Assembly (NCBI GenBank): GCA_035633115.1
Contig: DASQFN010000014.1
Coordinates: 1-64,000, forward strand
Direction of reading: 5' to 3'
Source of the DNA: Gemmatimonadaceae bacterium
GTDB lineage: Bacteria; Gemmatimonadota; Gemmatimonadetes; Gemmatimonadales; Gemmatimonadaceae
DNA length: 64,000 nt
In this document: piece after piece, positions 32,815 through 43,353 of the stretch
How positions within the stretch are numbered: the stretch's first letter is position 1
How the letters are laid out: every line of letters starts with the position of its first letter
Position numbers and translations under genes: made by a program
Notes under the pieces: model-generated
Told to the model about the DNA's origin: nothing
Database searches by the model: none
What the model saw: only the letters and a program-made list of their open reading frames with translations

Positions 32815-33556
32815 AGAGTTTTGCCTCGACGGATACTCGGCCACCGAGCTCGCCGCCCAGCTGGGCCTGCCGCGAGTCGAGGTGCTGGAGCAGACTCGCT
32901 CTACGCTCGACGTCGCTCATGCTCTCGCGGCTAAAGGAGCACCCTCGGGTACACTCGTGATTGCGGACCGGCAGACCGAGGGAAGGGGACGGGGCGGATC
33001 GACATGGGTGTCGCCTGCGGGGACCGGTCTCTGGCTCACGCTGATCGAGCGCCCGTCCGACGGATCCGGGCTCGAAGTGCTCTCGCTGCGCACGGGAATT
33101 CGTGCAGCGCGCGCTCTCGATGTTTTTGCCGACGAGCCCATCCGCCTGAAATGGCCGAACGATCTCTACGTCGCCGGGAGCAAGCTCGGAGGAATCCTCA
33201 TCGAGGCGAGGTGGCGGGAGCAGAAGCTCGAATGGGTCGCGGTTGGAATTGGAATCAACGTTGCCCGACCCACCGATGTGCCGGGCGCTGCGGCTCTCGA
33301 TCCTGGCACGCGACGGATTGACGTTCTCACCGAGCTGCTTCCCGCGCTGCGCAGCGCGGTTCCATGCACCGGTGAGCTCACACGGCTCGAGCTGCTGGAA
33401 TTCGACACACGAGACCTCGCGCGCGGCCACCACTGCCGCGAGCCCGCTCAGGGAATCGTTCGCGGAATCAATGCTTCGGGGGAGCTGCTCGTTGCGCTTG
33501 CCGACTCGGTCGCCAGATTCCGCACAGGCTCCCTCATCCTCGACCAGACATCATGA
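32801..33556 (+). CDS. birA: Biotin--[acetyl-CoA-carboxylase] ligase
   Basis: 251 residues. The biotinyl-AMP motif is GRGRGGSTW, KWPNDLYV is the ligase core, and GIGINVARP follows. The N-terminal DNA-binding winged helix of bifunctional BirA is absent, so this is a monofunctional ligase and not a repressor. It biotinylates the BCCP subunit of acetyl-CoA carboxylase. ATG 32801 lies within the end of uppP (14-nt overlap). Confidence 0.93.
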   Translation: MSAAEEFCLDGYSATELAAQLGLPRVEVLEQTRSTLDVAHALAAKGAPSGTLVIADRQTEGRGRGGSTWVSPAGTGLWLTLIERPSDGSGLEVLSLRTGIRAARALDVFADEPIRLKWPNDLYVAGSKLGGILIEARWREQKLEWVAVGIGINVARPTDVPGAAALDPGTRRIDVLTELLPALRSAVPCTGELTRLELLEFDTRDLARGHHCREPAQGIVRGINASGELLVALADSVARFRTGSLILDQTS

Positions 33557-34326
33557 TTCTCGCATTCGACATCGGAAACACCGAGACAACCGCCGCAATG
33601 TTCGACGGCGCCGTCGTCGGGCCGCACTGGCGGCTCACGACCAATCTCCCGCGGACGCCTGACGAATACGTCCTGCTTCTGCGGTCGCTCTTTCAGGCTG
33701 CGGGGATGGAAATCGCCGCGGTGACCGGCACGGCGATCTGCTCGGTCGTCCCTCCGGTTACACAGACGCTCGCGCACGCCTGCCTCGAGTGTTTCGGAAA
33801 GAGAGCGTTGATCATCGACGCTCATTCTCCGCTTCCGATCAAGCTCGAAGTGGACGAGCCGTTCACGGTGGGAGCCGATCGCGTCGCAAACACGCTTGCG
33901 GTGAGTCGCCTGCGCAAGCGCGATACAATAGTGGTGGATCTCGGGACCGCGACGACTTACGACTGCATCACTGCGAGCGGGTCGTTCATCGGAGGCGTCA
34001 TTCAGCCAGGCGTCGGCACATCGGCTGAAACGCTTTTTCGGCGCACGGCGCAGCTTGCGGCCACCGAGATCTCGCCGCCCAAGAAGGTCATCGGTACGCG
34101 CACAGACGAATGCATAAAGTCGGGTGTGCTCTACGGCGCCGCCGATTCGATCGACGGGCTGGTCAGGCGCATCAAAAAGGAATGGGCGGTCCCGAATCCC
34201 CTTGTGATCGCCACCGGCGGCCTTGCCGAGACCCTCCGTCCTTACTGCGAAACTTTTGACGAAGTGGACGCTTTCCTCACGCTGCAGGGGGTCCGGCTCG
34301 GCTACGAACTGCTCGCGACGGCATGA
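33553..34326 (+). CDS. coaX: Type III pantothenate kinase
   Basis: 257 residues. ILAFDIGNTETTAAMF (phosphate 1), GADRVANTLAVSRL, and VVDLGTATTYDCI (phosphate 2) are CoaX motifs. It phosphorylates pantothenate, the first step to CoA. The birA-coaX pair is a common arrangement. It is the last gene of the long operon; ATGA overlaps birA. Confidence 0.95.
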   Translation: MILAFDIGNTETTAAMFDGAVVGPHWRLTTNLPRTPDEYVLLLRSLFQAAGMEIAAVTGTAICSVVPPVTQTLAHACLECFGKRALIIDAHSPLPIKLEVDEPFTVGADRVANTLAVSRLRKRDTIVVDLGTATTYDCITASGSFIGGVIQPGVGTSAETLFRRTAQLAATEISPPKKVIGTRTDECIKSGVLYGAADSIDGLVRRIKKEWAVPNPLVIATGGLAETLRPYCETFDEVDAFLTLQGVRLGYELLATA

Positions 34327-34403
34327 CCGGCAACTGGCGCTGGTATTGCAGGGATGTCATCGGGTATCGTCGTGTTCCAGGCGCACGTCAAATGGAGGGG
34401 CAC

Positions 34404-34964
34404 ATGTGGAGGAAAGCAGTTTCCATCGCTCTTGTCGGAGTGATCGTAGCGGCCATCATACCTTCGGTTTCGGCCGCTCAGCTGACCAAAGCGGCGAAGA
34501 TCCGCCAGGCGATGGCTGCAGGCCCGGCGTCGATCACCCGTAACGCGACGGTCAAGAACTGGCCCGGCAAGGACGGGAAGATGGCCGTCCTTCGAGAGGG
34601 CAGTAATGGATGGGTTTGCCTGCCCAGCGAGCCTCCGACCAAATACAAGAAGAACAACGCGATGTGCCTCGACCCGCAGTGGCAGGAATGGTTCGCGGCG
34701 GCTGTGGAGACTCGTGAGCCGAAGATCAGCCAGGTTGGCTACGCCTACATGCTCACTGCCGACGAGTGGGGGAGCAACACCGATCCGATGGGCGCCAAAG
34801 GCCCCACACCGGACAACCAGTGGCATTACCAGGGCCCCCACATAATGGTGGTCTTCCCGGATTCGAAGATGCTGGCCGGCGTCCCGGTTCGGCCGAGCAA
34901 GATGGGGCCATACGTGATGATGGCGGGCACGCCTCACGCTCACGTGATGTTTCCGGTCCGGTAG
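34404..34964 (+). CDS. Secreted protein, unknown function
   Basis: 186 residues with a signal peptide (MWRKAVSIALVGVIVAAIIPSVSA). The mature domain has conserved-looking aromatic and Gly/Pro-rich segments (WVCLPSEPP, MCLDPQWQEWFAA, GYAYMLTADEWGS, PHIMVVFPDSKML, GGxPHAHVMFPV-like end). Similar short secreted proteins occur in proteobacteria, acidobacteria and others but have no assigned role that I know. GGAGGGG upstream fixes ATG 34404. It is separate from the upstream operon. Confidence 0.65.
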   Translation: MWRKAVSIALVGVIVAAIIPSVSAAQLTKAAKIRQAMAAGPASITRNATVKNWPGKDGKMAVLREGSNGWVCLPSEPPTKYKKNNAMCLDPQWQEWFAAAVETREPKISQVGYAYMLTADEWGSNTDPMGAKGPTPDNQWHYQGPHIMVVFPDSKMLAGVPVRPSKMGPYVMMAGTPHAHVMFPVR

Positions 34965-35023
34965 GCGCTTCCGACTCAGAGGGTTCGGCAGGCGCGAGCC
35001 GCAGCGGAATGCGGCCTGACCGC

Positions 35024-35052
35024 TTGAATTAGCCGGCAGAACTTGGTAGCTT
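35024..35052 (+). promoter_or_regulatory. Candidate sigma-70 promoter of groESL
   Basis: TTGAAT (35024-35029), 17-nt spacer, TAGCTT (35047-35052). Expected start near 35060, immediately at the CIRCE operator. The roadblock operon promoter has the same TAGCTT hexamer. Confidence 0.6.
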
Positions 35053-35054
35053 CA

Positions 35055-35098
35055 GGGCTGTTAGCACTCGCGGTTGAGGAGTGCTAACAGCCCTTTTT
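35055..35098 (+). promoter_or_regulatory. CIRCE (HrcA operator) inside a terminator-like hairpin
   Basis: TTAGCACTC (35061-35069)-N9-GAGTGCTAA (35079-35087) is a perfect CIRCE element. The symmetry extends outward to GGGCTG (35055-35060) and CAGCCC (35088-35093), making 15-bp arms, then TTTTT (35094-35098). HrcA binding represses groESL; the T-tailed RNA hairpin may also attenuate or protect the leader. Confidence 0.93.
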
Positions 35099-35141
35099 CG
35101 TCTCCCGTTCACCGCCATTTCAAGCAGGAGGGTTGTACCAT

Positions 35142-35444
35142 ATGGCCACAAAAACAGCAACGAAGGTAACTCCGCTCTCCGATCGGGTCGTGGTTCGCGC
35201 CATGGAGGAGACCGAGCAGATGCGCGGCGGACTCTTCATCCCCGACACTGCCAAGGAAAAGCCGCAGCAGGGCGAGATCGTCGCCATCGGACCCGGCAAG
35301 TATGAGGACGGCAAGCTCGTCCCGATGACCGTCAAGGTCGGCGACAAGGTCCTCTACGGAAAGTACAGCGGCACCGAGGTCACCATCGACGATGAATCGC
35401 TCCTGATTCTCCGCGAGTCCGATGTGCTCGCGGTCATCAGCTAA
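35142..35444 (+). CDS. groES: Co-chaperonin GroES
   Basis: 100 residues. [43 protein letters not shown] covers, in part, the mobile loop (residues about 18-33) that contacts Gro[15 protein letters not shown] and the short beta barrel complete the fold. The heptameric lid caps the GroEL ring. ATG 35142 has AGGAGGG upstream; an in-frame start three codons earlier is unlikely. The CIRCE element upstream implies HrcA heat-shock control. Confidence 0.97.
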   Translation: MATKTATKVTPLSDRVVVRAMEETEQMRGGLFIPDTAKEKPQQGEIVAIGPGKYEDGKLVPMTVKVGDKVLYGKYSGTEVTIDDESLLILRESDVLAVIS

Positions 35445-35449
35445 CCTGA

Positions 35450-37105
<1,656 letters not shown>

Positions 37106-37122
37106 TCGCTCGCTTTGGATGG

Positions 37123-37158
37123 AAAGAGAGGGGTCGCGAAAGCGGCCCCTCTCTTTTT
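37123..37158 (+). terminator. Intrinsic terminator of groESL
   Basis: GAGAGGGG-T-CGC (37126-37137) pairs with GCG-G-CCCCTCTC (37142-37153) around a GAAA loop, including one G-T pair, then TTTTT (37154-37158). Confidence 0.93.
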
Positions 37159-37219
37159 GCTCATCGTTTGTTCTCAGCCGCGGATTGCGGATTGACCGCG
37201 AAAACCGGAAATTCGCGAC

Positions 37220-37720
37220 ATGCAACTTCTTGAGGAGCTGTTGGAGGCCTGGCGGTACACTCGCGACGGCATAATCGCCGAGCTCGTGAATCTCCCGGAA
37301 TCGAAGCTCAACGAACCGCCGGCTGGATTGAGTCGTAGTGCGCTGGATCTGGCGAATCACATAGTTGAATCGGGAAGGCTCATGGCGGGAGAGCTGAGTC
37401 GCCCGGACGGCGATTTCCAGCGGAAGTCATATGCGGCGCTCATTGGCGAGTACGTGAAAGAGAGCGATGTCGCCTCTTCCAAACAGGAAGCTGTGGAGCT
37501 GCTGCGACGCAGTCATGCCGAAGGTGAGCACTCACTTCGCGCAGCCGGTGCCGCGCAGCTTTCAAAGCCAATCCGCCAGTTCAACGGTGTGCCCGCTTCG
37601 CGAATTGCGTGGCTGCACCACGGCATTTCGCACGAGGAATATCACCGCGGTCAGCTCGCGATCTACGCCCGGCTCTCTGGGGAAACGCCGGCATTGACGA
37701 AGCTCATCATGGGTGGCTGA
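37220..37720 (+). CDS. DinB/YfiT-like four-helix protein
   Basis: 166 residues. The histidine triad of the DinB fold is visible: NHIVES near 49 and GISHEEYHRGQLAIYARL near 132-150 (HxxxH). DinB-fold proteins are metal-binding thiol-S-transferases or unknown; some use bacillithiol (BstA) in Firmicutes. That is suggestive here because bshA is nearby. The specific role is unknown. It stands alone after groEL with no clear Shine-Dalgarno. Confidence 0.75.
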   Translation: MQLLEELLEAWRYTRDGIIAELVNLPESKLNEPPAGLSRSALDLANHIVESGRLMAGELSRPDGDFQRKSYAALIGEYVKESDVASSKQEAVELLRRSHAEGEHSLRAAGAAQLSKPIRQFNGVPASRIAWLHHGISHEEYHRGQLAIYARLSGETPALTKLIMGG

Positions 37721-37948
37721 CCCGCGTCAGGAACGCGTCATGAGGAGCCGGACGGTGGCATTCCGTCGGAGCGACTGGTTCGACGGCTCTATTAGACCTC
37801 GCCAGGCTCCGATCAGCGATCCGGTTGCATCGCCGTCTCGTTCGGCGTAGAGTTACCGCCGGCAAGAAAACACAGCAGGATGGCATCAGGCCCTGGTCGC
37901 TGGGTCCGCCCTCGCTTTGCATTGCGCAGAACCGGTGGAGAAACCGTC

Positions 37949-38524
37949 ATGGACTCTCAGGGGATGGCGACAGACGAAGCAGTAGAGAGCGGCGATTACG
38001 CGCTGACCGCGCCCGAGCAGCGCACGGTTGACGCTCTTTTCAGCGCCACTTATGAAGAGCTGCGGAGGCTCGCGTCGACAGTGAGGCGCGCGGACCAGAA
38101 CAGCACGCTCTCGCCCACCACGCTCGTCAATGAAGCGTGGCTGAAGCTCGCCAGATCCCGCGGATTGACCGTGATGTCGGAGCTTCACTTCAAGCGCCTG
38201 GCCGCCCGCGCAATGCGGCAAGTGCTCGTTGAAGCCGCCAGGCGGCGGAATGCGCGTCGTCGCGGCGGCGAGGCGATGATCGTGACCTTCGACGACGGAG
38301 CAGAGCGCACGGATGCCGGCGCTGACGAGATTCTCGCGCTCGACCAGGCACTCTCCGATCTGGCTAAGCTTCAGCCGCGACAGGCAATGATGGTCGAGAC
38401 CCGGTTCTTCGCGGGACTCGACGTGGCTGAGACAGCCCGGCTGTTGCACGTGTCGGAGGCGACTGTGCTCCGCGACTGGCGAGCCGCCAGAGCGTGGCTC
38501 GCGCGCGAGCTTCGAGCTTCCTGA
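37949..38524 (+). CDS. ECF-type sigma factor (TIGR02999-like)
   Basis: 191 residues. Region 2 is FSATYEELRRLASTVRR through STLSPTTLVNEAWLKLA, and the RAMRQVLVEAARRRNARRRGG stretch is the family hallmark. Region 4 is ETARLLHVSEATVLRDWRAARAWL (helix-turn-helix). This subfamily, common in Planctomycetes, Acidobacteria and Gemmatimonadota, is usually followed by a Ser/Thr protein kinase gene. Here only a stub of such a gene follows. ATG 37949 has GGTGGAG upstream. The recognised promoters cannot be told from sequence. Confidence 0.87.
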   Translation: MDSQGMATDEAVESGDYALTAPEQRTVDALFSATYEELRRLASTVRRADQNSTLSPTTLVNEAWLKLARSRGLTVMSELHFKRLAARAMRQVLVEAARRRNARRRGGEAMIVTFDDGAERTDAGADEILALDQALSDLAKLQPRQAMMVETRFFAGLDVAETARLLHVSEATVLRDWRAARAWLARELRAS

Positions 38525-38537
38525 TCGAGAAGCCGCA

Positions 38538-38744
38538 ATGGACCAGGAGCGCTGGGCGAGTGTTCAGTTTCTCTTCCACGAGACGGTCGATCGTCCCGAA
38601 AGCGAGCGCCAGCAATTCCTCGAGAAAGAATCCGGCGGCGACGACGCGCTCGTAGCCGATGTGCTCGCACTGAACAGCAAGGATGGAGCGGCGAAGTTTC
38701 GAGCGGAGCTCGCCTCCGCCGCTGCGAAGAAGCCTAGCCCGTAA
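38538..38744 (+). pseudogene. N-terminal remnant of a sigma-associated Ser/Thr kinase
   Basis: 68 codons. MDQERWASVQFLFHETVDRPESERQQFL and ESGGDDALVADVLAL match the typical start of the kinases that pair with TIGR02999 sigma factors (xxERWxxVxxLFHxAlxxPxxERxxFL). The protein then ends after AKKPSP without any kinase domain, and the L,D-transpeptidase gene overlaps its end by 11 nt. It may be a decayed gene or a small retained regulator of the sigma factor. It lies 13 nt after the sigma gene. Confidence 0.6.
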
Positions 38745-39327
38745 TAACCATCTCGACTCGGCGCGGCAGGACGACCGTTCGCGTCTCACCTTTCTCGATC
38801 GCGTTTCGATACCAGTCCGAATCCTTCCGCGCACCGCTCCCCTCCATCAGCCGGATAGCGAGCTCGGCCGCTTCGACAGGGTCCATGCGTATGCAGCCGT
38901 GCGACGCGGAGCTGCCGATGCTCTCGAGCTGGTCTGTCCCATGGATATAGTAGTCCGGCTCCTTGAAGAAGATCTTCACGAGCTTCATCGGGTTGCCGGG
39001 CTCACCCGGATCCTTTGCCGTTTTCTTCCTTGCCCATTTTGACTCGGGCGGCACCCACGCCGGGTGCCAGATTACCTTGCCGACCCTGAATGTGCCCCGC
39101 GGTGTCGGATACTTCGCACTTCCGTCCGCGAAGGTATAAGTCTTGACGACTTTTCCACCTTGCTGGACGTAGAGAATCTTGTCCGACAAGTCGGCTCGGA
39201 GCCGGATCGGGGCCAGCTGCTGGGCGCCGGCGTCTCGCGGTTTCAGGTATTCGGCACGAGCCGCATTGATCAGAATCCCCGCGACCGGGAGCAGAAGCAG
39301 TCCGACTATCTTACCCTTATTGCCCAT
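38734..39327 (-). CDS. L,D-transpeptidase (YkuD domain)
   Basis: 197 residues. A signal anchor at the N-terminus precedes a YkuD catalytic domain with IHGTDQLESIGSSASHGCIRM; the Cys of SHGCIR is the nucleophile, with its His partner. Such enzymes make 3-3 peptidoglycan cross-links or attach proteins to the wall. The insertion around WARKKTAKDPGEPGNPMK is Pro/Lys-rich. ATG 39327 is preferred over the GTG directly before it. It is divergent from the GAF gene. Confidence 0.9.
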   Translation of the reverse strand: MGNKGKIVGLLLLPVAGILINAARAEYLKPRDAGAQQLAPIRLRADLSDKILYVQQGGKVVKTYTFADGSAKYPTPRGTFRVGKVIWHPAWVPPESKWARKKTAKDPGEPGNPMKLVKIFFKEPDYYIHGTDQLESIGSSASHGCIRMDPVEAAELAIRLMEGSGARKDSDWYRNAIEKGETRTVVLPRRVEMVITG

Positions 39328-39434
39328 CACTCATTCACTCCACGGTTATCGGCGTTCGATGCATTGCTTGAACGCAAGGCACGTTCCACATTTGTTTAGC
39401 AATCGGAGCGCACGACCGCCAATCCGGACGCTCA

Positions 39435-39968
39435 ATGGCTGAATCAACGGGTTACCCAGAGGACGAGTTCGTCCCAAAACGTCCCACCGGCGAAGAGACG
39501 CTCTTGTCCACGAGCGGAACCATCGCCGTCGTGGATCTCCTCAGGATTATTGCTGCCGAGCGGCGGGACCGGAAATATCTCGCGACACGAGCCGCGGAGA
39601 TAATCTGCCGAATTGGCCCCTATCGCTGGGTTGGGATTTACGACATCGGGCCCGAGGACGCCCACGTCTTCGCCTGGAGCGGAATCGGACCACCTGCCTT
39701 CGTAAGGTTCCCGGTCACTGCCGGCCTCACGGGCCAGGCAGTCAAGACCAACAAGACTGTCGTCGTGAACGACGTCTCAAAAAACCCGAGCTATCTCACA
39801 GCTTTTGCCGGGACTCGCTCGGAGATAATCGTCCCGATTCTCGATCCCACCCAGTCACGCGTCGTCGGGACAATCGACGTCGAGAGTGACCGGTTGAACG
39901 CGTTCGGCCCGAATGACCAGAAGGTACTGGAGCAATGCGGGCTGGCACTGGCCTCACTCTGGAAGTGA
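39435..39968 (+). CDS. GAF domain protein
   Basis: 177 residues. A single GAF fold occupies residues 30-175 (WVGIYDIG, GLTGQAVKTNKTVVVNDVSKNPSY, RSEIIVPILD, VVGTIDVESDRLNAFGPND). That pattern resembles free methionine-R-sulfoxide reductases, but no Cys is seen at the catalytic positions, so a ligand-binding sensor is more likely. The DinB-like gene follows 3 nt later. The partner effector is not obvious. Confidence 0.75.
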   Translation: MAESTGYPEDEFVPKRPTGEETLLSTSGTIAVVDLLRIIAAERRDRKYLATRAAEIICRIGPYRWVGIYDIGPEDAHVFAWSGIGPPAFVRFPVTAGLTGQAVKTNKTVVVNDVSKNPSYLTAFAGTRSEIIVPILDPTQSRVVGTIDVESDRLNAFGPNDQKVLEQCGLALASLWK

Positions 39969-39971
39969 CGC

Positions 39972-40502
39972 GTGAGCGCCGCGGAAATCTTTCTCGAGCG
40001 CTCACGCTACTATCTCGCTGAAGAGTACCCCGAAAAAATCCGCCTATGTGTCGCGGCGCTCCCTGACGGCGAGCTCTGGAAGCACTCCAACGAATCATCG
40101 AACAGCATCGGCAATCTTCTGTTGCATTTGGCGGGTAACATCAGGCAGTGGATAGTAGGAGGCGTGGGCGGAACTCCTGTTCAACGCGACCGCCCCGCTG
40201 AATTTTCCGCCCGCGACGGCCCCGACGCCGCCACGCTGCTCGAAAATCTCGAGTCCGCGGTTCGCGACGCCGATGCGGTAATTGCGGGGTTGACGGAGGC
40301 AGACCTCGCGCGATCGTGTACGATCCAGGGTCGTGAGACCAGCGTGCTCGCCGCGATCTATCATGTCGTCGAGCATTTCGCCATGCACACCGGGCAGATT
40401 GTCCTGATCACCAAGGAGCGCGCACCCGGGACGATCCGCTTCTACGACGATTCCGTGGGAAAGGCGACTCCCCTCTGGGGCCGCAGGGAAGGCATTCCGT
40501 AA
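39972..40502 (+). CDS. DinB/DUF1572-like protein
   Basis: 176 residues. NLLLHLAGNIRQWI near 48-61 and HVVEHFAMHTGQIVLITK near 132-149 provide the metal-binding histidines of the DinB fold. The GTG at 39972 is close to the GAF stop, suggesting co-transcription. This is the second DinB-fold protein within 3 kb. It may be a thiol-dependent transferase; function unproven. Confidence 0.75.
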   Translation: MSAAEIFLERSRYYLAEEYPEKIRLCVAALPDGELWKHSNESSNSIGNLLLHLAGNIRQWIVGGVGGTPVQRDRPAEFSARDGPDAATLLENLESAVRDADAVIAGLTEADLARSCTIQGRETSVLAAIYHVVEHFAMHTGQIVLITKERAPGTIRFYDDSVGKATPLWGRREGIP

Positions 40503-40585
40503 CGAGGTCCGGCCCGGCAGGTTGCCGCGGCCCGCCGCATGCTACAGTATCCGCGAGACAATTCCACCATTCAGCGAGCGCCACG

Positions 40586-41815
40586 ATGAGACTCTGTACC
40601 GTACGGCACGCCGCGATCGTCTTGTCCGTCGCGGGGTGCGCCACAGCATCACCGACGCCTGTTGCCACGACCGGTTCAGCCACCTCCGGCTCGGGGACAT
40701 CCGCATCGGGAATGTTCGTCACCACACTCGGCACCGATACGATCGCAATAGAGCGCTACAGGCGCACTGCCAACCGGCTGGAAGGCGACTACGTGTCGCG
40801 ATTCCAGGGCGGGCGTACCGTTCGTTACGTTGCCGACCTCGCGCCTGACGGGCGCGTGCGATCTGTGTCCTACACGGAGGCACGCCTCGGCGCGAACGCA
40901 CCGCCAGCGACAGTGACTACCACGACAATCAGTGACGGAACCGCCACGGTTGCGGTGCAACGCGGCGGTGTAGCAGACACGGCTCGAAGCGGAAATCGGA
41001 CGTTCTCCGGCCTTGCAATCGGTCGTTTCCCTGGCATTCCGCCCTCAGCGGCGATCTATGAGCAGATGCTGATGGCCGCTCATCCAGCCGCCGGCGACTC
41101 GGCCGTGGTGGTGCTCCTTTCCCCCGGCAATCAGCCTGCGCCATCGACGTGGATCGTCAGAACGCCGAGCGGATACAGGTACCACAGCACGTTCTTCGGA
41201 GGCTGGACCGAGCAGGTTGTAACCGATCCCAGCGGACAGATCGTTTCCGTCGATGCGACCGCGGGAACGACGGTTGGAACGGTAACGCGACGCGCAGGCA
41301 ACCTCGACTTCGATCGTCTGGCTCAGGCATGGACCAGCCTCGCGGCATCAGGTGGGCTTCAGGCGCAGGCTTCGCCGCCTGACACCGTTCGCGCGACTGT
41401 CGGTGCCGCGAACATCGAGATCGCATATAGCCGCCCGTTCCGCCGGGGCCGCACGATCTTCGGCAGCAACGTCGTGCCATACGACCGGGTGTGGCGAACG
41501 GGCGCAAACGCCGCAACGCAGATCACCACGAGCCGGGACTTGATGTTCGGAAGCACTCATCTGAAGGCAGGCAAGTACACACTCTGGACGCTTCCGTCGG
41601 CGAGCGGAACAAAGCTCATCATCAACAGCCAGACGGGGCAGTGGGGAACGGAGTACGATCCGAAGCGCGACGTCGCCCGGCTCGATCTGACGGCGAGGAC
41701 GCTGGATGCACCGACGGAGCAGTTCACGATCCGCGTTGACCCCGCGGGCCAGGGCGGAGTGCTGAAGCTCGCCTGGGATCGCACCGAGTTTTCGATCCCG
41801 TTCACGGTCATGTAA
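40586..41815 (+). CDS. Lipoprotein with DUF2911 domain
   Basis: 409 residues. The signal sequence ends in the lipobox VAGC (Cys18), then a Ser/Thr/Gly linker. A central beta-rich domain of about 200 residues is of unknown type. A C-terminal DUF2911 domain has IAYSRPFRRGRTIFG, VVPYDRVWRTGANAAT, GKYTLWTLP and IINSQTGQWGTEYDPKRDVARL. Such proteins are outer-membrane-associated and common in Bacteroidetes and Gemmatimonadota; function unknown. Confidence 0.78.
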   Translation: MRLCTVRHAAIVLSVAGCATASPTPVATTGSATSGSGTSASGMFVTTLGTDTIAIERYRRTANRLEGDYVSRFQGGRTVRYVADLAPDGRVRSVSYTEARLGANAPPATVTTTTISDGTATVAVQRGGVADTARSGNRTFSGLAIGRFPGIPPSAAIYEQMLMAAHPAAGDSAVVVLLSPGNQPAPSTWIVRTPSGYRYHSTFFGGWTEQVVTDPSGQIVSVDATAGTTVGTVTRRAGNLDFDRLAQAWTSLAASGGLQAQASPPDTVRATVGAANIEIAYSRPFRRGRTIFGSNVVPYDRVWRTGANAATQITTSRDLMFGSTHLKAGKYTLWTLPSASGTKLIINSQTGQWGTEYDPKRDVARLDLTARTLDAPTEQFTIRVDPAGQGGVLKLAWDRTEFSIPFTVM

Positions 41816-41886
41816 GCTGAGCGGTATGAGGAAGCTGAAGCGGGGCTCCACGTCCGCCGGGATTGCACGATAATCTCTGAGCGGAC

Positions 41887-43353
41887 GTGACCCGCTCTCC
41901 GCTCGACCTCGACCAGGAAACGATGCGGCGGCTCGGCCATCGGGTCGCGGACATCGTCGCCGAGCATCTGGGCACGATTCGCGGGGAGCGCGTCATGGCT
42001 TCGCTCCCGCGGTCGGAGCTCGGGAAGGTGCTTCAGCGCAGTGCGCCCGCCGAGGGCATCGAGTTCGAGGACCTTATTGCGACGCTCCAACGCAGCGTGT
42101 TCCCGTATCACGCGCGCGAGCCGCATCCCGGATTTCTCGCATACATCCCCAGCTGTCCCACATTTCCGGCGGTGCTCGGCGACTGGATCGCGAGCGGCTA
42201 CAATTTTTTTGCCGGTGTGTGGCCGGTGGCCGCGGGTCCGAACGAGCTCGAGATCGTCGTGCTCGACTGGTTCAGGGAATGGATGGGCATGCCGGCCGGC
42301 AGCGGAGGCATTCTCACGACCGGTGGGTCCGCGGCTAATCTCACGGCTGTTGTCGCAGCACGTCATCGCGCCGTCGAGAGCGGCGCCGACATCTCCAACC
42401 TGACGGTCTACACGTCGGCGCAGGCGCATTCATCCGTGACGCGCGCAGGTTGGATCGCGGGAATTCCTCGCGCGAACTTCAGAACCGTTGCCATGGACAA
42501 CCAGTACCGGATGCTCACCGACGATCTCGAGCGCGCCGTCGCCGCAGATCGTGCATCGGGATGCTCTCCGTTCATGGTAGTCGCGAGCGCGGGCACTACC
42601 AACACCGGCGCGGTCGATCCCCTGCACGAGATCGCGGACTTTTGTCTCGCCGAGAAGCTGTGGTTGCACGTCGACGCGGCCTACGCCGGATTTGCGGTGC
42701 TCACGCCGGAGGGTAAGCGCATGCTCGGGGGGCTCGAGCGCGCCGACAGTCTCACGATCGATCCACACAAGTGGCTCTTCGTGCCATTCGAGTGTGGCTG
42801 CCTTCTCGTGCGCGACCCCACGACGCTCGAGTCGGCGTTCCGGATATACCCGGAGTATCTGAAGGACGTGCAGCCTGCCGAGCAGGAGGTGAACTTCGCG
42901 GATCGGGGGGAGCAGCTCACGCGCTATTCACGAGCGCTGAAGGTGTGGCTGTCGGTAAGCTACTTCGGGACTGCCGCAATCGCGCAGGCAATCGAAGATG
43001 CTATGGATCGAGCGCGTCTTCTCGACGAGCTCGTCCGCGCATCAGCTGATTTCGAGATTCTTTCGCCGGCGCAGTTCGGAATAGTGTGCTTCCGTGCGAG
43101 ACCGGCTGGCTGCGACCCTGGCGAGCTTGACGCACTGAACGAGAGAATAAACGCGCGCGTCGTTGCGGAGGGACGATTCATAATCTCTCCAACTCGTCTG
43201 CGGGGCGGCTACTCTCTTCGGATGTGCACACTCGGGTTTCGTACGACAACGGACGACATCCGCGCTCTCTTCGTCTCTGTCGAGAACGCTCTCTCCACTG
43301 AAAAGGAAGCGACCACGAAGCACACGAAGGGCACGAAGCAGACTACCGGCTAA
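41887..43353 (+). CDS. Pyridoxal-dependent (aromatic-L-amino-acid-like) decarboxylase
   Basis: 488 residues of group II PLP decarboxylases. HPGFLAYIPS near the substrate site, GILTTGGSAANLTAV, ASAGTTNTGAVDP, HVDAAYAGFAVL and TIDPHKWLF with the PLP-binding Lys are present. It decarboxylates an aromatic or related amino acid; the substrate is not certain. The GTG start fits the family N-terminus. The last dozen residues (TTKHTKGTKQTTG) are encoded by a repeat that runs into the gene's 3' end, so they are probably an add-on. Confidence 0.87.
   Translation: MTRSPLDLDQETMRRLGHRVADIVAEHLGTIRGERVMASLPRSELGKVLQRSAPAEGIEFEDLIATLQRSVFPYHAREPHPGFLAYIPSCPTFPAVLGDWIASGYNFFAGVWPVAAGPNELEIVVLDWFREWMGMPAGSGGILTTGGSAANLTAVVAARHRAVESGADISNLTVYTSAQAHSSVTRAGWIAGIPRANFRTVAMDNQYRMLTDDLERAVAADRASGCSPFMVVASAGTTNTGAVDPLHEIADFCLAEKLWLHVDAAYAGFAVLTPEGKRMLGGLERADSLTIDPHKWLFVPFECGCLLVRDPTTLESAFRIYPEYLKDVQPAEQEVNFADRGEQLTRYSRALKVWLSVSYFGTAAIAQAIEDAMDRARLLDELVRASADFEILSPAQFGIVCFRARPAGCDPGELDALNERINARVVAEGRFIISPTRLRGGYSLRMCTLGFRTTTDDIRALFVSVENALSTEKEATTKHTKGTKQTTG

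Noticed and set aside
37721-37948. Possible tRNA or tRNA fragment between the DinB-like and sigma factor genes
   Set aside because: A GGTTCGA-like word is present, but no cloverleaf with acceptor stem and anticodon can be formed.
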